Source: G020350405 sp964513655
GTDB taxonomy: Bacteria; Planctomycetota; Phycisphaerae; Sedimentisphaerales; Anaerobacaceae
DNA: 45,575 nt
Assembly (NCBI GenBank): GCA_964513655.1
Contig: CAZENQ010000017.1
Span: forward strand, 1-45,575
Reading direction: 5' to 3'
Position 1 is the stretch's first letter. The number at the start of each line of letters is the position of its first letter. The notes beneath the pieces are model-generated. The model was not told the origin of the DNA and ran no database searches. It worked only from the letters and a program-made list of their open reading frames with translations. This document shows positions 31,408 through 41,720 of the stretch, one piece after another. A program made the position numbers and the translations under genes.

Positions 31408-33573
31408 ATGTTTAATGTGTGTAAAGTGGAAAGACAAATCGGGGGCAGAGTATTATCCATTGAGACCGGCAAGGTTGCCAAACAAGCGGACGGGTCAGTC
31501 ATGGTTCAATACGGCGACACTGTCGTCCTTGTTGCCTGTGTAACGGCCCCGCCCAGGAATGAGGACATTGATTTTTTCCCGCTGAGTGTTGACTATCGCG
31601 AGAAGCAAAGTGCGGCGGGGAAATTTCCCGGGGGATTTATCAAGCGTGAGGGAAGACCAAGCACGAAGGAGGTTCTGACGGCAAGGATGATTGACAGGCC
31701 GATTCGGCCGTTGTTTCCCGAGGGTTACATCCAGGAAGTACAGATTATGGCGAGCGTCCTGAGTTTCGACGGTGACAATGACCCTGATGTGCTGTCAATG
31801 ATAGGCGCCAGTGCAGCGCTTACGATAAGCAGGATTCCGTTCATTGGTCCTACTGGTGCGTGCAGGTTAGGCCGAGTAGAGGGAGAATTTGTAATTAATC
31901 CCACGCACAAGCAGCTCGCAGAGAGCGACCTGAAGCTGCTTCTGGGGGGTCATAAGGAAGCGTTAAACATGATTGAGGTGGACGCCAGAGAGCTGCCGGA
32001 GGCGGTAATCGCCGATGCCATTGCGGCCGCTCAGAAAGGTGTCGCCCAGGTCTGTGAAATGATTGAAGAACTCCGTGATAAGGTGGGTGTTGAAAAGGAA
32101 ACCCCGCTTGTTGAAACAGACGAACAGCTTAGTGCACAAATTAATTCGGAGATAGCAGATAAGCTCTACGAACTTAAACAGATAGCGGGTAAGCAGGAAC
32201 GTAATACGGCCATGAAAGAATTGTTTGAACAGGTCAGTACCGAATACTGCGGTTCCGAGGACAGTGCTGAACAAAAGTGCGATGAGGCAATGTTCAAGCG
32301 AATCTTCCAAAAGATAGAGGGTCAGGTTGTTCGCAAGCTGTTGTTAGACGGTAAAAGGTCCGACGGCAGAGGATATAATGAAGTTCGCCCGATTACATGC
32401 GAAGTCGGTATTTTGCCCAGGACACACGGTTCGGCATTATTCACGCGTGGCGAAACTCAGTCGCTTGTAAGCGTGACCCTCGGTACTATCAGAGATGCGC
32501 AGATCATCGACGGCTTGCTGGAGGAATACACCCAAAACTTCACGCTTCATTACAACTTTCCGCCGTTTTCCGTAGGTGAGATACGCCCGCAGCGAGGTCC
32601 CGGCAGGAGGGAGATCGGCCACGGCGCTCTTGCCGAGCGGGCGTTGAGTGCGGTCAGACCGCCTGAGGATAAATTCGCATACACGGTCAGGATTATTTCG
32701 GACATCACCGAGTCAAACGGTTCCAGTTCGATGGCTTCGGTCTGCGGGGGCTCACAGGCACTGATGGACGCTGGGGTTCCGGTTACCGGGGCGGTTGCCG
32801 GTATATCGATCGGTATGGTAACCGACGAAAGTGGACGATACGAATTGCTGACCGATATTCTTGGTGAAGAAGACCATTTCGGCGATATGGACTTTAAAGT
32901 CGCCGGGACGACCAAAGGTATTACGGCGATACAACTTGATATCAAAGCGGAAGGGCTGATGCATAAGATCATGGTTGAGGCGCTCCAGCTCGCCAAGGCA
33001 GCCCGCCTGGAGATTTTAGAGACTATGTCCAGGGCCATAAACGAGCCCAAGCCCGAATTGAGCAAGTACGCCCCGAAGCTGATAAGTATTGAAATCGACC
33101 CTGAGTTTATCGGCAAAATAATCGGACCGGGCGGCAAGATGATTAAGAGCATCCAGGAACAGACCGACACGAAAATTGAAATAGAAGAAGATGGCACCAT
33201 TTATATAAGTTGTCTCGGCGGTGACGGCTACCTCGAGGCCAAAGAGATTATCGAGGCAATGACACAGCCCCCGGAAGTGGGGCGGATATATAAACAGTCC
33301 AAGGTGGTATCTGTGAAGGACTTCGGAGTATTTGTCGAAATCACGCCGGGTGTTGAAGGCTTATGCCACATAAGCGAACTAAATGACACCTTCGTCAAGA
33401 ACGTCGGTGACGTTTGTAAAATGGGAGACCTGATACCGGTAAAGCTGCTGGAGATTGACAACCAGGGCAGATTCAAGCTTTCTCGCAAAGCGGCACTTGC
33501 TGAGCTTGGGCAGGGTGACGAGAAGAAGGCGGCCGAGAGTGACGAAAAGAAAGTGCTGGAAAGAAAAAGATAG
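31408..33573 (+). CDS. pnp: Polynucleotide phosphorylase
   Basis: A protein of 721 residues, full length. PNPase degrades RNA from the 3' end with phosphate, releasing nucleoside diphosphates, and works with other decay enzymes as a trimer. Domains in order: first RNase PH-like domain (1-220), an all-helical linker, the catalytic second RNase PH domain (about 320-540, with GRGYNEVRPI, RTHGSALFTRGETQSL and the DHFGDMDFKVAGT stretch carrying the catalytic Asp), KH domain (IIGPGGKMIK) and S1 domain (VVSVKDFGVFVEI). It ends in a Lys/Glu-rich tail. AAGAGG precedes ATG. It is co-transcribed with rpsO. Confidence 0.97.
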   Translation: MFNVCKVERQIGGRVLSIETGKVAKQADGSVMVQYGDTVVLVACVTAPPRNEDIDFFPLSVDYREKQSAAGKFPGGFIKREGRPSTKEVLTARMIDRPIRPLFPEGYIQEVQIMASVLSFDGDNDPDVLSMIGASAALTISRIPFIGPTGACRLGRVEGEFVINPTHKQLAESDLKLLLGGHKEALNMIEVDARELPEAVIADAIAAAQKGVAQVCEMIEELRDKVGVEKETPLVETDEQLSAQINSEIADKLYELKQIAGKQERNTAMKELFEQVSTEYCGSEDSAEQKCDEAMFKRIFQKIEGQVVRKLLLDGKRSDGRGYNEVRPITCEVGILPRTHGSALFTRGETQSLVSVTLGTIRDAQIIDGLLEEYTQNFTLHYNFPPFSVGEIRPQRGPGRREIGHGALAERALSAVRPPEDKFAYTVRIISDITESNGSSSMASVCGGSQALMDAGVPVTGAVAGISIGMVTDESGRYELLTDILGEEDHFGDMDFKVAGTTKGITAIQLDIKAEGLMHKIMVEALQLAKAARLEILETMSRAINEPKPELSKYAPKLISIEIDPEFIGKIIGPGGKMIKSIQEQTDTKIEIEEDGTIYISCLGGDGYLEAKEIIEAMTQPPEVGRIYKQSKVVSVKDFGVFVEITPGVEGLCHISELNDTFVKNVGDVCKMGDLIPVKLLEIDNQGRFKLSRKAALAELGQGDEKKAAESDEKKVLERKR

Positions 33574-33578
33574 TTATG

Positions 33579-33599
33579 TTGGCCGGAGGGGCAGGCCAA
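33579..33599 (+). terminator. Weak terminator-like hairpin after pnp
   Basis: TTGGCC and GGCCAA form a 6-bp stem with a 9-nt loop, followed by AACATTTT. It lies between pnp and the kinase gene and may reduce but not stop readthrough. Confidence 0.3.
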
Positions 33600-33636
33600 A
33601 ACATTTTGCTGTAAGGTCAAGGGAGGGAAAGTACAG

Positions 33637-34461
33637 GTGTGGCGTTTTTTAGCTTGTTTTGCTGCTGGTTTATTGGCCGGCGTTTCGGCTGTCATTTTCT
33701 ATATGCGCAAAAAGGTTTCAAAAAACCAAAAAACCAAAAACGGGCATTTCAAACAGTTGGAAGAGTTGAGCAAGCTGACCGGTGAGCTTGCCCATGAGAT
33801 TAAAAATCCTCTTTCCACCATCAAGATTAATTTAAAACTTGTCAGTGAGGAACTTCAGGATTCGAAGTCGGCTGGGGCCGGCAAGAGGGACGCAGACAGC
33901 AACGAGCAGCGACTCGCCAGGGCGCTCAGGAAAATGGGGGTGATTCAGAAAGAGGCCGACAGACTCGAACAGATTCTCGATGATTTCCTGCGCTATGCCG
34001 ACAGGGCCGAGTTACAGTTGGCGGATGCTGACGTCAATGAGCTTATCAGTGACATGGTGGATTTCTATTCACCCCAGGCCCGCAGCCACTCAATTACAAT
34101 TCGGCAGGGATTGTATGGCGAGCCGCTCGTTTGTAAAGTCGATGCAGATATGCTAAAACAGGTTGTGCTGAACCTTTTTATAAACGCTCAGCAGGCCATG
34201 AAAGACGGCGGCGAGTTAATAATAAGGACGGACAAGCAGCAGGCACAGGCAGTGATTCAGGTTAGTGATACGGGCAGCGGTATCGTCGCTGATAATTTGG
34301 CCCATATTTTCGATGCTTATTATTCCTCCCGGCCCCGGGGAAGCGGGCTGGGTCTGCCGACGGCCAAAAGGATTGTCGAGACCCATAACGGGACGCTGAG
34401 TGTTAACAGCGAACCGGGCAAAGGAACATTATTTACGATAACATTACCTCTTAAGGCTTAA
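33637..34461 (+). CDS. NtrB-type sensor histidine kinase
   Basis: A protein of 274 residues. An N-terminal hydrophobic helix (residues 2-22) anchors it to the membrane. There is no recognisable sensor domain, only a short basic stretch before the kinase core. H box: GELAHEIKNPLSTI with His53; N box: VVLNLFINAQQAMKDGG; G1: DTGSGIVADN; G2: GSGLGLPTAKRIV. This type of core (NtrB/HydH/ZraS) pairs with sigma-54 regulators, and the next gene encodes one. It starts with GTG 33637 behind GGGAGGGAA. Without a periplasmic domain the signal is probably cytoplasmic or comes through another protein. Confidence 0.9.
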   Translation: MWRFLACFAAGLLAGVSAVIFYMRKKVSKNQKTKNGHFKQLEELSKLTGELAHEIKNPLSTIKINLKLVSEELQDSKSAGAGKRDADSNEQRLARALRKMGVIQKEADRLEQILDDFLRYADRAELQLADADVNELISDMVDFYSPQARSHSITIRQGLYGEPLVCKVDADMLKQVVLNLFINAQQAMKDGGELIIRTDKQQAQAVIQVSDTGSGIVADNLAHIFDAYYSSRPRGSGLGLPTAKRIVETHNGTLSVNSEPGKGTLFTITLPLKA

Positions 34462-34474
34462 GTGGAGAGTTAGC

Positions 34475-35835
<1,361 letters not shown>

Positions 35836-35836
35836 A

Positions 35837-35854
35837 GCGCTGCTATAGCGTTTT
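35837..35854 (+). terminator. Probable terminator of the two-component operon
   Basis: GCGCT and AGCGT (one G-U pair) form a 5-bp stem with a 5-nt loop, followed by TTTT. It lies right behind the NtrC stop and before a convergent gene. Confidence 0.4.
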
Positions 35855-35870
35855 GTGGGCAGCAAACGTT

Positions 35871-36695
35871 TTAGTAGTCTTCGAAATCCTGCATCCAGTC
35901 CGGCCAGTCGTTCGGCTCAACCCCTCCGCACATAGTCCACCGCCCGCACGTATCGTATTCTCGATGCCACTTCAAAGTCCACAGCTCCTTAAGCCCGACC
36001 TTCCGCGCCGAGCCGTCTAAAAAGGCCCAGTTTACAAAGCCGCTGTGACGATTCATGCACACACGACCCATTTGACTGGCACCAGCCCAATGCTCACCGT
36101 CAAAATTTGGGGGCTCACTATGTTTGTCCGGCCAGGCACCAAACCACTGGTGGCCACCGAACATGGGTATATTTTCCGCTCCGTCGACATTAGGGGTCTT
36201 CCAGTTAAGGTTGCCAGAACCGAACATATCTGTATTGTGCACCCATGAATTTGCCCCGTAGCTGCCGTAATCGCAACCTACAACCCAAGACCACGAGGAT
36301 GGCTCACCGCACTCGCCGCTGAACATGCCCCAGGCCGTAAACGTACCCGCGCCCCCGTACTGACTACGACCTAACTCTGTACCCGGGATTGAAGCTTCTG
36401 GGCAACACCGCAGGTCAGGATTGACGTAGTACGGCCGCAGGGCCTCCATCCACAAATGCTTATGGAGTGGCCCCGGAGGCGGTGGAGTCGTCCAGCCTGT
36501 CATAAAGTAGCCGTCGTTGTCTTCGGCATAGGCCAGCCAAATTTGTCCCCACTGCCGGAGGTTCGAAAGACATAGTGCCTCCTTTGCCCTCCTTCGGCCG
36601 GTCGCTCCGACGGCGCCAAGCGCGCCCAGCAAAAAAGTAAGACATGCCAGGGTAACAACAACGTCCTTCCTGGTAAAATTCATTTTAAGTTTCAT
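35871..36695 (-). CDS. H-X9-DG protein without prepilin cleavage motif (paralogue A)
   Basis: A protein of 274 residues, last gene of a minus-strand operon of three. It has one N-terminal hydrophobic helix (about 12-31), then ALCLSNLRQWGQIWLAYAED and a Trp/Cys/Gly-rich body. The end carries NRHSGFVNWAFLDG, an exact H-X9-DG motif, and KELWTLKWHREYDT. It resembles the prepilin-type protein at 1976, but where that has RKG|FTLVE this one has RKDVVVTL, so the peptidase site and Glu5 are missing. It is probably held in the membrane by the uncleaved helix and exposed outside. GAGGA precedes ATG. By eye about two thirds of residues match paralogue B. Confidence 0.75.
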   Translation of the reverse strand: MKLKMNFTRKDVVVTLACLTFLLGALGAVGATGRRRAKEALCLSNLRQWGQIWLAYAEDNDGYFMTGWTTPPPPGPLHKHLWMEALRPYYVNPDLRCCPEASIPGTELGRSQYGGAGTFTAWGMFSGECGEPSSWSWVVGCDYGSYGANSWVHNTDMFGSGNLNWKTPNVDGAENIPMFGGHQWFGAWPDKHSEPPNFDGEHWAGASQMGRVCMNRHSGFVNWAFLDGSARKVGLKELWTLKWHREYDTCGRWTMCGGVEPNDWPDWMQDFEDY

Positions 36696-36719
36696 GGCTT
36701 AGTCCTCTAAATAGATTTT

Positions 36720-37538
36720 TTAGTAGTCCTCGAAATCCTGCATCCAGCCCGGCCAGTCGTTCGGCTCGACGCCTCCGCATGTGGTCCACGGCCCACACGT
36801 ATCGGAATTCCGATGCCACATCAGCGTCCAGAGCTCCTTGACGCCGACCTTCCGTGCCGAGCCATCGAGAAAGGCCCAGTTTACAAAGCCGCTGTGCCGG
36901 TTCATGCACACACGGCCCATTTGAGGGGCGCCAGCCCAAGGCTGACCCTCGTAATCTGGTGGTACATCGGTGTCGTTCGGCCAGGCATCAAGCCAGTGAT
37001 GGTCACCAAACATAGGTATATTTTCCGCTCCCTCGACATCTGGCGTCCTCCAGTTGACCCCTTGCGCGGATGGCGGATTACAAACCCAGGCATTCATCCC
37101 GTAGCTTCCGTAATCACAGGCCGTAACAGATCCCCAGGAAGGCGAGGGCTCGCCGCACTCATCGCCGCTGAAGATACCCCAGCCTACAAAAGTACCTCGC
37201 CCCCCGAATTGACCACCGCCCGAGTCAGTGCCCGGTATTGCGGCCTCGGGGCAGCATCGAAGGTCGGGATTAACATAATACGGCCGAAGGGCCTCCATCC
37301 AATAGTCCGTGTGCTTAGTTCCTTGCGGGGTCCAGCCACTCATAAAATAACTGTCGTTGTCGGCGGCATAGTCCAGAAAGACTTGCCCCCACCGGCTAAG
37401 GTTCGAAAGACATAGTGCCTCTTTGGCCCTCCGTCGCCCCGTGCTGCCGACGTTGCCGAGAGTAACCAAAATAAAAACGATACACACAAAAGTTGCTATT
37501 AGGTCCTTTTTGCTAAAGCTCATTTTTTTTGATTTCAT
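36720..37538 (-). CDS. H-X9-DG protein without prepilin cleavage motif (paralogue B)
   Basis: A protein of 272 residues and tandem duplicate of paralogue A, 24 nt apart. Its helix starts after SKKDLIATFVCIVFILVTLG, again with Asp in place of the -1 Gly and no Glu5. The rest keeps the family blocks: EALCLSNLSRWGQVFLDYAAD, YYVNPDLRCCPEA, GAENIPMFGDHHW, NRHSGFVNWAFLDG, and the ending WPGWMQDFEDY shared with its twin. Its start overlaps the stop of the PQQ gene by 4 nt, so it is translationally coupled to it. The two copies differ mostly in the Pro/Gly loops in the middle, which suggests different surface contacts. Confidence 0.75.
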   Translation of the reverse strand: MKSKKMSFSKKDLIATFVCIVFILVTLGNVGSTGRRRAKEALCLSNLSRWGQVFLDYAADNDSYFMSGWTPQGTKHTDYWMEALRPYYVNPDLRCCPEAAIPGTDSGGGQFGGRGTFVGWGIFSGDECGEPSPSWGSVTACDYGSYGMNAWVCNPPSAQGVNWRTPDVEGAENIPMFGDHHWLDAWPNDTDVPPDYEGQPWAGAPQMGRVCMNRHSGFVNWAFLDGSARKVGVKELWTLMWHRNSDTCGPWTTCGGVEPNDWPGWMQDFEDY

Positions 37539-38968
37539 CTTCTTACCCTTAAACCAGCTTTCGATTTTCGTACTTGTCTTTTCTTGAATTTCACCGGCTT
37601 CTTTGATTTCGCTTCGTCAGCACCATCCAGAACAGGCTCCTCGCCATCGCACGCCTGCTCACTTATGGCCCATACGGTATTATTCGCGTCACTTACCAAA
37701 AGGGTGCCGTCCCGCGCAATAACGGGGTGGCTCAGCCAGTCATCGCCCTGGAATTGTGCAATCTGGTTTCCGTCGGGGTCAACTACATAGAGGTTATTGT
37801 CGTCGCTTGCGGCATATATAAGCCCGCCATCGTCAACCGTCAATGTAAAGCCGCCCACCAATGCACCCACATCCAGCGAGCCCAGCCGGGTTGCCCACTT
37901 GACTGTCCCGTCAGGATTGACCGCCCGCAGATATGAGTCATCGAAGGCCACATAGATTGTGCCGTCGCGGGCCAATGCGGGCTTCGACATAGAGCCGCCG
38001 CGATAGTTCTTACCCAAAACACTCTTGACTCTGTAGCCGCCTATATATTCAGGCGGTTCCCCAACGCCGAACCAGGTGAACGTGAACGTATAATTCGGCT
38101 GCTCCTCCTGTAACCACACAATTGTGCCCGCCAAATCTGTTGACCAAATGGTCTCGCCTGTTTCCGGTTCGACTGCATACAGGTTGGCATTGTAGAGCAG
38201 TGTTTGGTAAATAGTGCCATCCGGTGCTACGGAGGGCGAGGCAAATGGCCAGCCAACCATCATAGGACTGTTCGGGTCGCAGGGGTCTACGGGCGCTTCA
38301 AAACTGCGGGCCCATATTATGCTGCCGTCAGCCGGATTCAGCGCATAGAGATTCGGGTCATACACCCCGGCGACGTATAGGGTACCGTCCAGCCCTATCT
38401 GCGGGGTGGCGAAGATTGCACCGTCTATCGTCGCAAAGCCGTCCGTCTCGAAGCTCCACAGTTCATTTCCGTCCGATGCCAGTGAGTAAACCAGGCCGTC
38501 CAGCGAACACGCATATATCTGCCCGGCTGCAAGCCCAGGCGATGCATAGATGGCCCCCTCGGTGGGGTATGTCCACAGCAACTGGCCTCTTCTGCCAATG
38601 GCGTGGAGCTTTCCGTCACTTGCGCCGACATAGACTCTGCCTCCCGGTCTTACGGCAGGCGAACCGAGCAGCGGCGAATTTGCATCATAGCTCCAAAGAA
38701 GTGAACCGCTCTTGGCATCCAGGGCATACAGCTTGCCGTCTTCGCAGGGTATATATACCCGTCTTTTGTTATGGCTGAGGGCAACGGATGCGGTTACCGG
38801 GCCGCCGGTCTGGAACTGCCATTTTACGCAGCCGTACTCCGGCCCATACCTGCTGTGGGGGTTGCGCGGGGGCCTGAGCCGCCGCACCGGGCCGGCTAAG
38901 ACACATGTGCACAAAACCAGCACGACCAATGCCGCATAAAGCACTAAAGTTTTTCTTGTCGTCTTCAT
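37535..38968 (-). CDS. Secreted PQQ-type beta-propeller protein
   Basis: A protein of 477 residues. Residues 1-25 are a signal peptide (CTCVLA|GP). From 45 to 440 the protein is built of about eight propeller blades, each with the PQQ/BamB-type W-motif: GKLYALDAKSGSLLWSYDA, GKLHAIGRRGQLLWTY, NLYAVEPETGETIWS, YLRAVNPDGTVKWATRLG. It ends in a Lys/Arg-rich tail of 30 residues. There is no PQQ-dehydrogenase catalytic segment, so it is more likely a scaffold like BamB than an enzyme. AAGGAG precedes ATG. It is the first gene of the operon with the two H-X9-DG proteins, which may bind to it or be exported alongside. Confidence 0.85.
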   Translation of the reverse strand: MKTTRKTLVLYAALVVLVLCTCVLAGPVRRLRPPRNPHSRYGPEYGCVKWQFQTGGPVTASVALSHNKRRVYIPCEDGKLYALDAKSGSLLWSYDANSPLLGSPAVRPGGRVYVGASDGKLHAIGRRGQLLWTYPTEGAIYASPGLAAGQIYACSLDGLVYSLASDGNELWSFETDGFATIDGAIFATPQIGLDGTLYVAGVYDPNLYALNPADGSIIWARSFEAPVDPCDPNSPMMVGWPFASPSVAPDGTIYQTLLYNANLYAVEPETGETIWSTDLAGTIVWLQEEQPNYTFTFTWFGVGEPPEYIGGYRVKSVLGKNYRGGSMSKPALARDGTIYVAFDDSYLRAVNPDGTVKWATRLGSLDVGALVGGFTLTVDDGGLIYAASDDNNLYVVDPDGNQIAQFQGDDWLSHPVIARDGTLLVSDANNTVWAISEQACDGEEPVLDGADEAKSKKPVKFKKRQVRKSKAGLRVRR

Positions 38969-39067
38969 TTTTTCGCTCCTTATTTGGATGTTACCGCTTC
39001 CGAAGAAATGGGGGGCTTATGCGAGTATGTCCCTCTTCCTTCGCGTTCCGCAAAACACGATAAATTA

Positions 39068-39096
39068 ATATTACCATAAATAACCGACAAAAACAA
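39068..39096 (-). promoter_or_regulatory. Promoter of the propeller/H-X9-DG operon
   Basis: On the minus strand TTGTTT (39091-39096), 17 bp, TAATAT (39068-39073), with TG one base before the -10 (extended -10). The start of transcription lies about 95 nt before the ATG of the propeller gene. Confidence 0.55.
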
Positions 39097-39387
39097 CGTT
39101 TTTTCGCCTTTCTAAGGCCTTGACCCTAAAATAAACCTCCAAAACGAATACCAGCGAAATTTGCCTTAAAAACCGCTTTCTATTCCCCATAGTCCCGTAA
39201 TTGAGACCGGCGCTACACTTTTTTTAAAAAATTTTGTATCCTCTCACGCAGGACGAACCAAGTCGTGCCCTCCGCCCACTTACAGGCCGAAACGGCCCTC
39301 TCCGAGCAGTTTAACACACAGTTTGACCATTTTCAGGAGATGCCCCCGCCGCATATAATCGACCGCATCACGACCACCTCAAAAACA

Positions 39388-39503
39388 ACCGGGGCCTATA
39401 CCTCACCGGTATAGGCCCCGAATTAGAACCAATTCGACAGGCTAAATGCTTAGCCTCGTGGCAGTGCCTATTACGGCTATGGCCACAGCACCTCTACGAA
39501 CCA
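39388..39503 (-). repeat. Two-hairpin 3'-end module, copy 1 (with remnant of coding tail)
   Basis: Contains a 13-bp perfect hairpin (CGGGGCCTATACC / GGTATAGGCCCCG, 39390-39420) and a 7-bp hairpin (AGGCTAA / TTAGCCT, 39439-39456). On the minus strand the adjoining bases read W-F-V-E-V-L-W-P-stop, matching the W-L-D-E-I-L-W-P-T-P end of the LamG gene, with TAG where the LamG gene has the Thr codon ACG. It looks like the leftover 3' end of a deleted LamG-type gene. Confidence 0.6.
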
Positions 39504-39634
39504 TCCTCTCAACTTCGGGATAACACTGACATTATTGAGTATTGACCTTAGCAAGTGTGTCCTGGTTAGGTATGAGAGTTTGGCACAGTATCGCCACCGG
39601 ACACTTAAAAAACAACGGGGCCTATCTGTTGCAA

Positions 39635-39663
39635 TTGTGAGAGGGGCTCTTATCGGATATAAT
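39635..39663 (+). promoter_or_regulatory. Promoter of the sulfatase-like gene
   Basis: TTGTGA (39635-39640), 17 bp, perfect TATAAT (39658-39663). The leader is about 63 nt. It supports ATG 39733 as the start. Confidence 0.7.
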
Positions 39664-39732
39664 GCGGCTGTTGCTTATTTTGAGACATCTTGCGCCAGCA
39701 CGGCCCGATTAACGAATTCGCGCGAAGAGAAT

Positions 39733-41667
39733 ATGAGCAGAAAATTGCAGAAAAAACAACTTTTCCCTTGGCAACTGTGTGGATTGGTGCTTGTGATTGT
39801 CGTCGCAGCCGTGTGGTTTTTTCGCAGTGCCACTGTCTCATCGAAAGATATTCGCCATGTCCTTCTTATCAGCATCGACACCTGCCGTGCCGATTATCTC
39901 GGCTGCTATGGGTACCCGCATCAAATCACACCTAACGTAGATAAAATTGCCGCCCAAGGGGTCATTTTCAAAAATGTTGTCACTGCTGTGCCGATGACTT
40001 TGCCGGCACATTGCTCCATGCTAACCGGCACCATCCCCCCGTATCACGAGGTACACGATAACCTTGACTATAAGCTGGACGAGTCCAACGTTACGCTCGC
40101 CGAAATATTGAAAGAACACGGATTTGTAACCGGTGGAATCATTAGTGCATCCGTCCTTGATTCGCAATTTGGCATCAACCAGGGATTTGATACGTTCAAC
40201 GACCGCCTTGAACAGGGGCGGACGACAGGTCTTATGGTTGAACGCAGAGCCGGACAGACGAGCAATATTGCGCTGGCGTGGCTGGCCGAACACAAAAATG
40301 AGAGGTTCTTTTTGTTTCTGCACTACTTCGACCCCCATTTTGATTACGTACCACCAGAACCATTTGCTTCGAGATTTGCAGATAACCTGTACGCAGGGGA
40401 AATTGCCTATACTGATTATTGCATCGGCCCGGTTATCGAGGCACTGAAGGACCTGGGCTTGTTTGATTCAACCCTTATCATCATCACCGGCGACCACGGG
40501 GAGATGCTCGGAGAACACGGGGAATTGACACACGGCTATTTCATCTATCAAAGTGCCGTCCGAGTTCCGCTGATTTTCAAGCTGCCCGGCCAAACCCAAT
40601 CAAGAGAGGTAGAAGATTTGGTTGGTCTGGTTGATATCGTACCGACAGTCTGCAGCTTATTGAACATTGAGGCGCCGCAGGTCCAGGGACAAGACTTGAG
40701 CCCATATCTGCTTGGAAAATCCATCTCAAGGAAAGAAAGGCACATTTATACTGAATCGCTGATTCCCACTAAGTACAACGCGAATACTTTGCTGGGTGTC
40801 GTTGGCGAGAAGCTGAAGTACATACAAACCACGCGGCCGGAACTGTATGACCTTGTCAGCGACCCGCAGGAATCACGAAACCTGATAAACCAACAGCCGC
40901 AGCAGGTCAGGATTTTGCAGAGCCGCTTACGAGAGATATTGGAAGAGTCGGTCCCGGGAGCCCGCGGGGACAGCAAGATAGTATTGGACGAACAGGCCAG
41001 AAAGCGGCTCGAATCACTTGGTTATGTCTCGGGCAAGGTGGCCGAGGAATTTGAATTCGACCAAAGCAAGGGCGATCCCAAAGACCTGATAGATTTACAT
41101 GTTTCTATTGAAAAAGTACATCATCTTATCGCACGAAAAAAGCTTACCGAAGCCAGGAAGATATGCCAGGAGCTGCTTTTGCGGCACGAGGACTATTACG
41201 GCGTTTATCGTCACTTAGGCAGAATCTGCTTTGAAGAAGGCGATAAGCAAAAGGCCCAGGTCTATATGCGTAAAAGCTTAAGACTCAACCCGGACCAGTC
41301 CGGCCTGCATTTTAATCTGGCTATGCTGCTGGCCGAAGGAGGCAAATACGATGAAGCGGTTGACCACCTAAAGGAAGTTCTCCGGCTAAATCCTAACCAG
41401 ATTCTGGCACACAATAAGCTTGCTTTGGTTCTGGAAACACAAGGCGAGCTTGACCGCGCCATCTATTACCTGAGTGAGTCGCTTAGAATCAAGGGTGACC
41501 AGCACGAAACGCACAACCAGATTGCCAGGCTCTTCTATCGGATGGGCAGATTTGACGAGGCTGTAAAACACTGGCGTCTGTCTCTTAGACTCAAACCCAA
41601 CCAGCCTGAGATTGAGAGCGGTATTGCCGCAGCGCTGGCCCAAAAGCAAAAACAAAGTCTCGATTAA
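39733..41667 (+). CDS. Sulfatase-like (alkaline phosphatase superfamily) protein with TPR domain
   Basis: A protein of 644 residues. A basic start and one membrane helix (12-31) anchor it, with the rest outside. Residues 40-400 form a sulfatase-type domain: metal ligands in LISIDTCRADYLGCYG (Asp49), LFLHYFDPHFDY, and IITGDHGEMLGEHGELTHG. The nucleophile site reads MTLPAHCSML, so Thr89 stands where formylglycine sulfatases have Cys (C-x-P-S-R). It therefore needs no formylglycine maturation and may be a phosphoesterase or transferase instead. Residues 450-640 are TPRs (AQVYMRKSLRLNPDQSGLHF, EAVDHLKEVLRLNPNQILAH, RAIYYLSESLRIKGD). The gene is monocistronic and flanked by the two hairpin modules. 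Confidence 0.85.
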   Translation: MSRKLQKKQLFPWQLCGLVLVIVVAAVWFFRSATVSSKDIRHVLLISIDTCRADYLGCYGYPHQITPNVDKIAAQGVIFKNVVTAVPMTLPAHCSMLTGTIPPYHEVHDNLDYKLDESNVTLAEILKEHGFVTGGIISASVLDSQFGINQGFDTFNDRLEQGRTTGLMVERRAGQTSNIALAWLAEHKNERFFLFLHYFDPHFDYVPPEPFASRFADNLYAGEIAYTDYCIGPVIEALKDLGLFDSTLIIITGDHGEMLGEHGELTHGYFIYQSAVRVPLIFKLPGQTQSREVEDLVGLVDIVPTVCSLLNIEAPQVQGQDLSPYLLGKSISRKERHIYTESLIPTKYNANTLLGVVGEKLKYIQTTRPELYDLVSDPQESRNLINQQPQQVRILQSRLREILEESVPGARGDSKIVLDEQARKRLESLGYVSGKVAEEFEFDQSKGDPKDLIDLHVSIEKVHHLIARKKLTEARKICQELLLRHEDYYGVYRHLGRICFEEGDKQKAQVYMRKSLRLNPDQSGLHFNLAMLLAEGGKYDEAVDHLKEVLRLNPNQILAHNKLALVLETQGELDRAIYYLSESLRIKGDQHETHNQIARLFYRMGRFDEAVKHWRLSLRLKPNQPEIESGIAAALAQKQKQSLD

Positions 41668-41720
41668 ATATTAAAACACGGACCGAGATACACGCCGAAC
41701 AGCTCAGGCTGCAGGATAGC

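Larger units (their letters stand above)
38969..39732. other. Long intergenic region (764 nt)
   Basis: No intact gene is present. From left to right it holds the leader and promoter of the minus-strand operon, an AT-rich tract with a T7/A6 run near 39220-39237, copy 1 of a two-hairpin module (39388-39503), a half copy of its terminator arm near 39610-39625 (ACAACGGGGCCTAT), and the promoter of the sulfatase-like gene. A frame beginning at 39535 reaches the sulfatase gene but crosses its promoter, so I treat that part as non-coding. Confidence 0.6.

Noticed and set aside
39540..39600. Longer pseudogene extending the LamG remnant upstream of 39503
   Set aside because: Beyond the last eight or nine codons the translated sequence no longer resembles the LamG protein, so only the tail is claimed.
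39535..39732. N-terminal extension of the sulfatase-like protein
   Set aside because: It crosses a promoter with a perfect TATAAT and has no ribosome site; the ATG at 39733 begins a normal membrane anchor.
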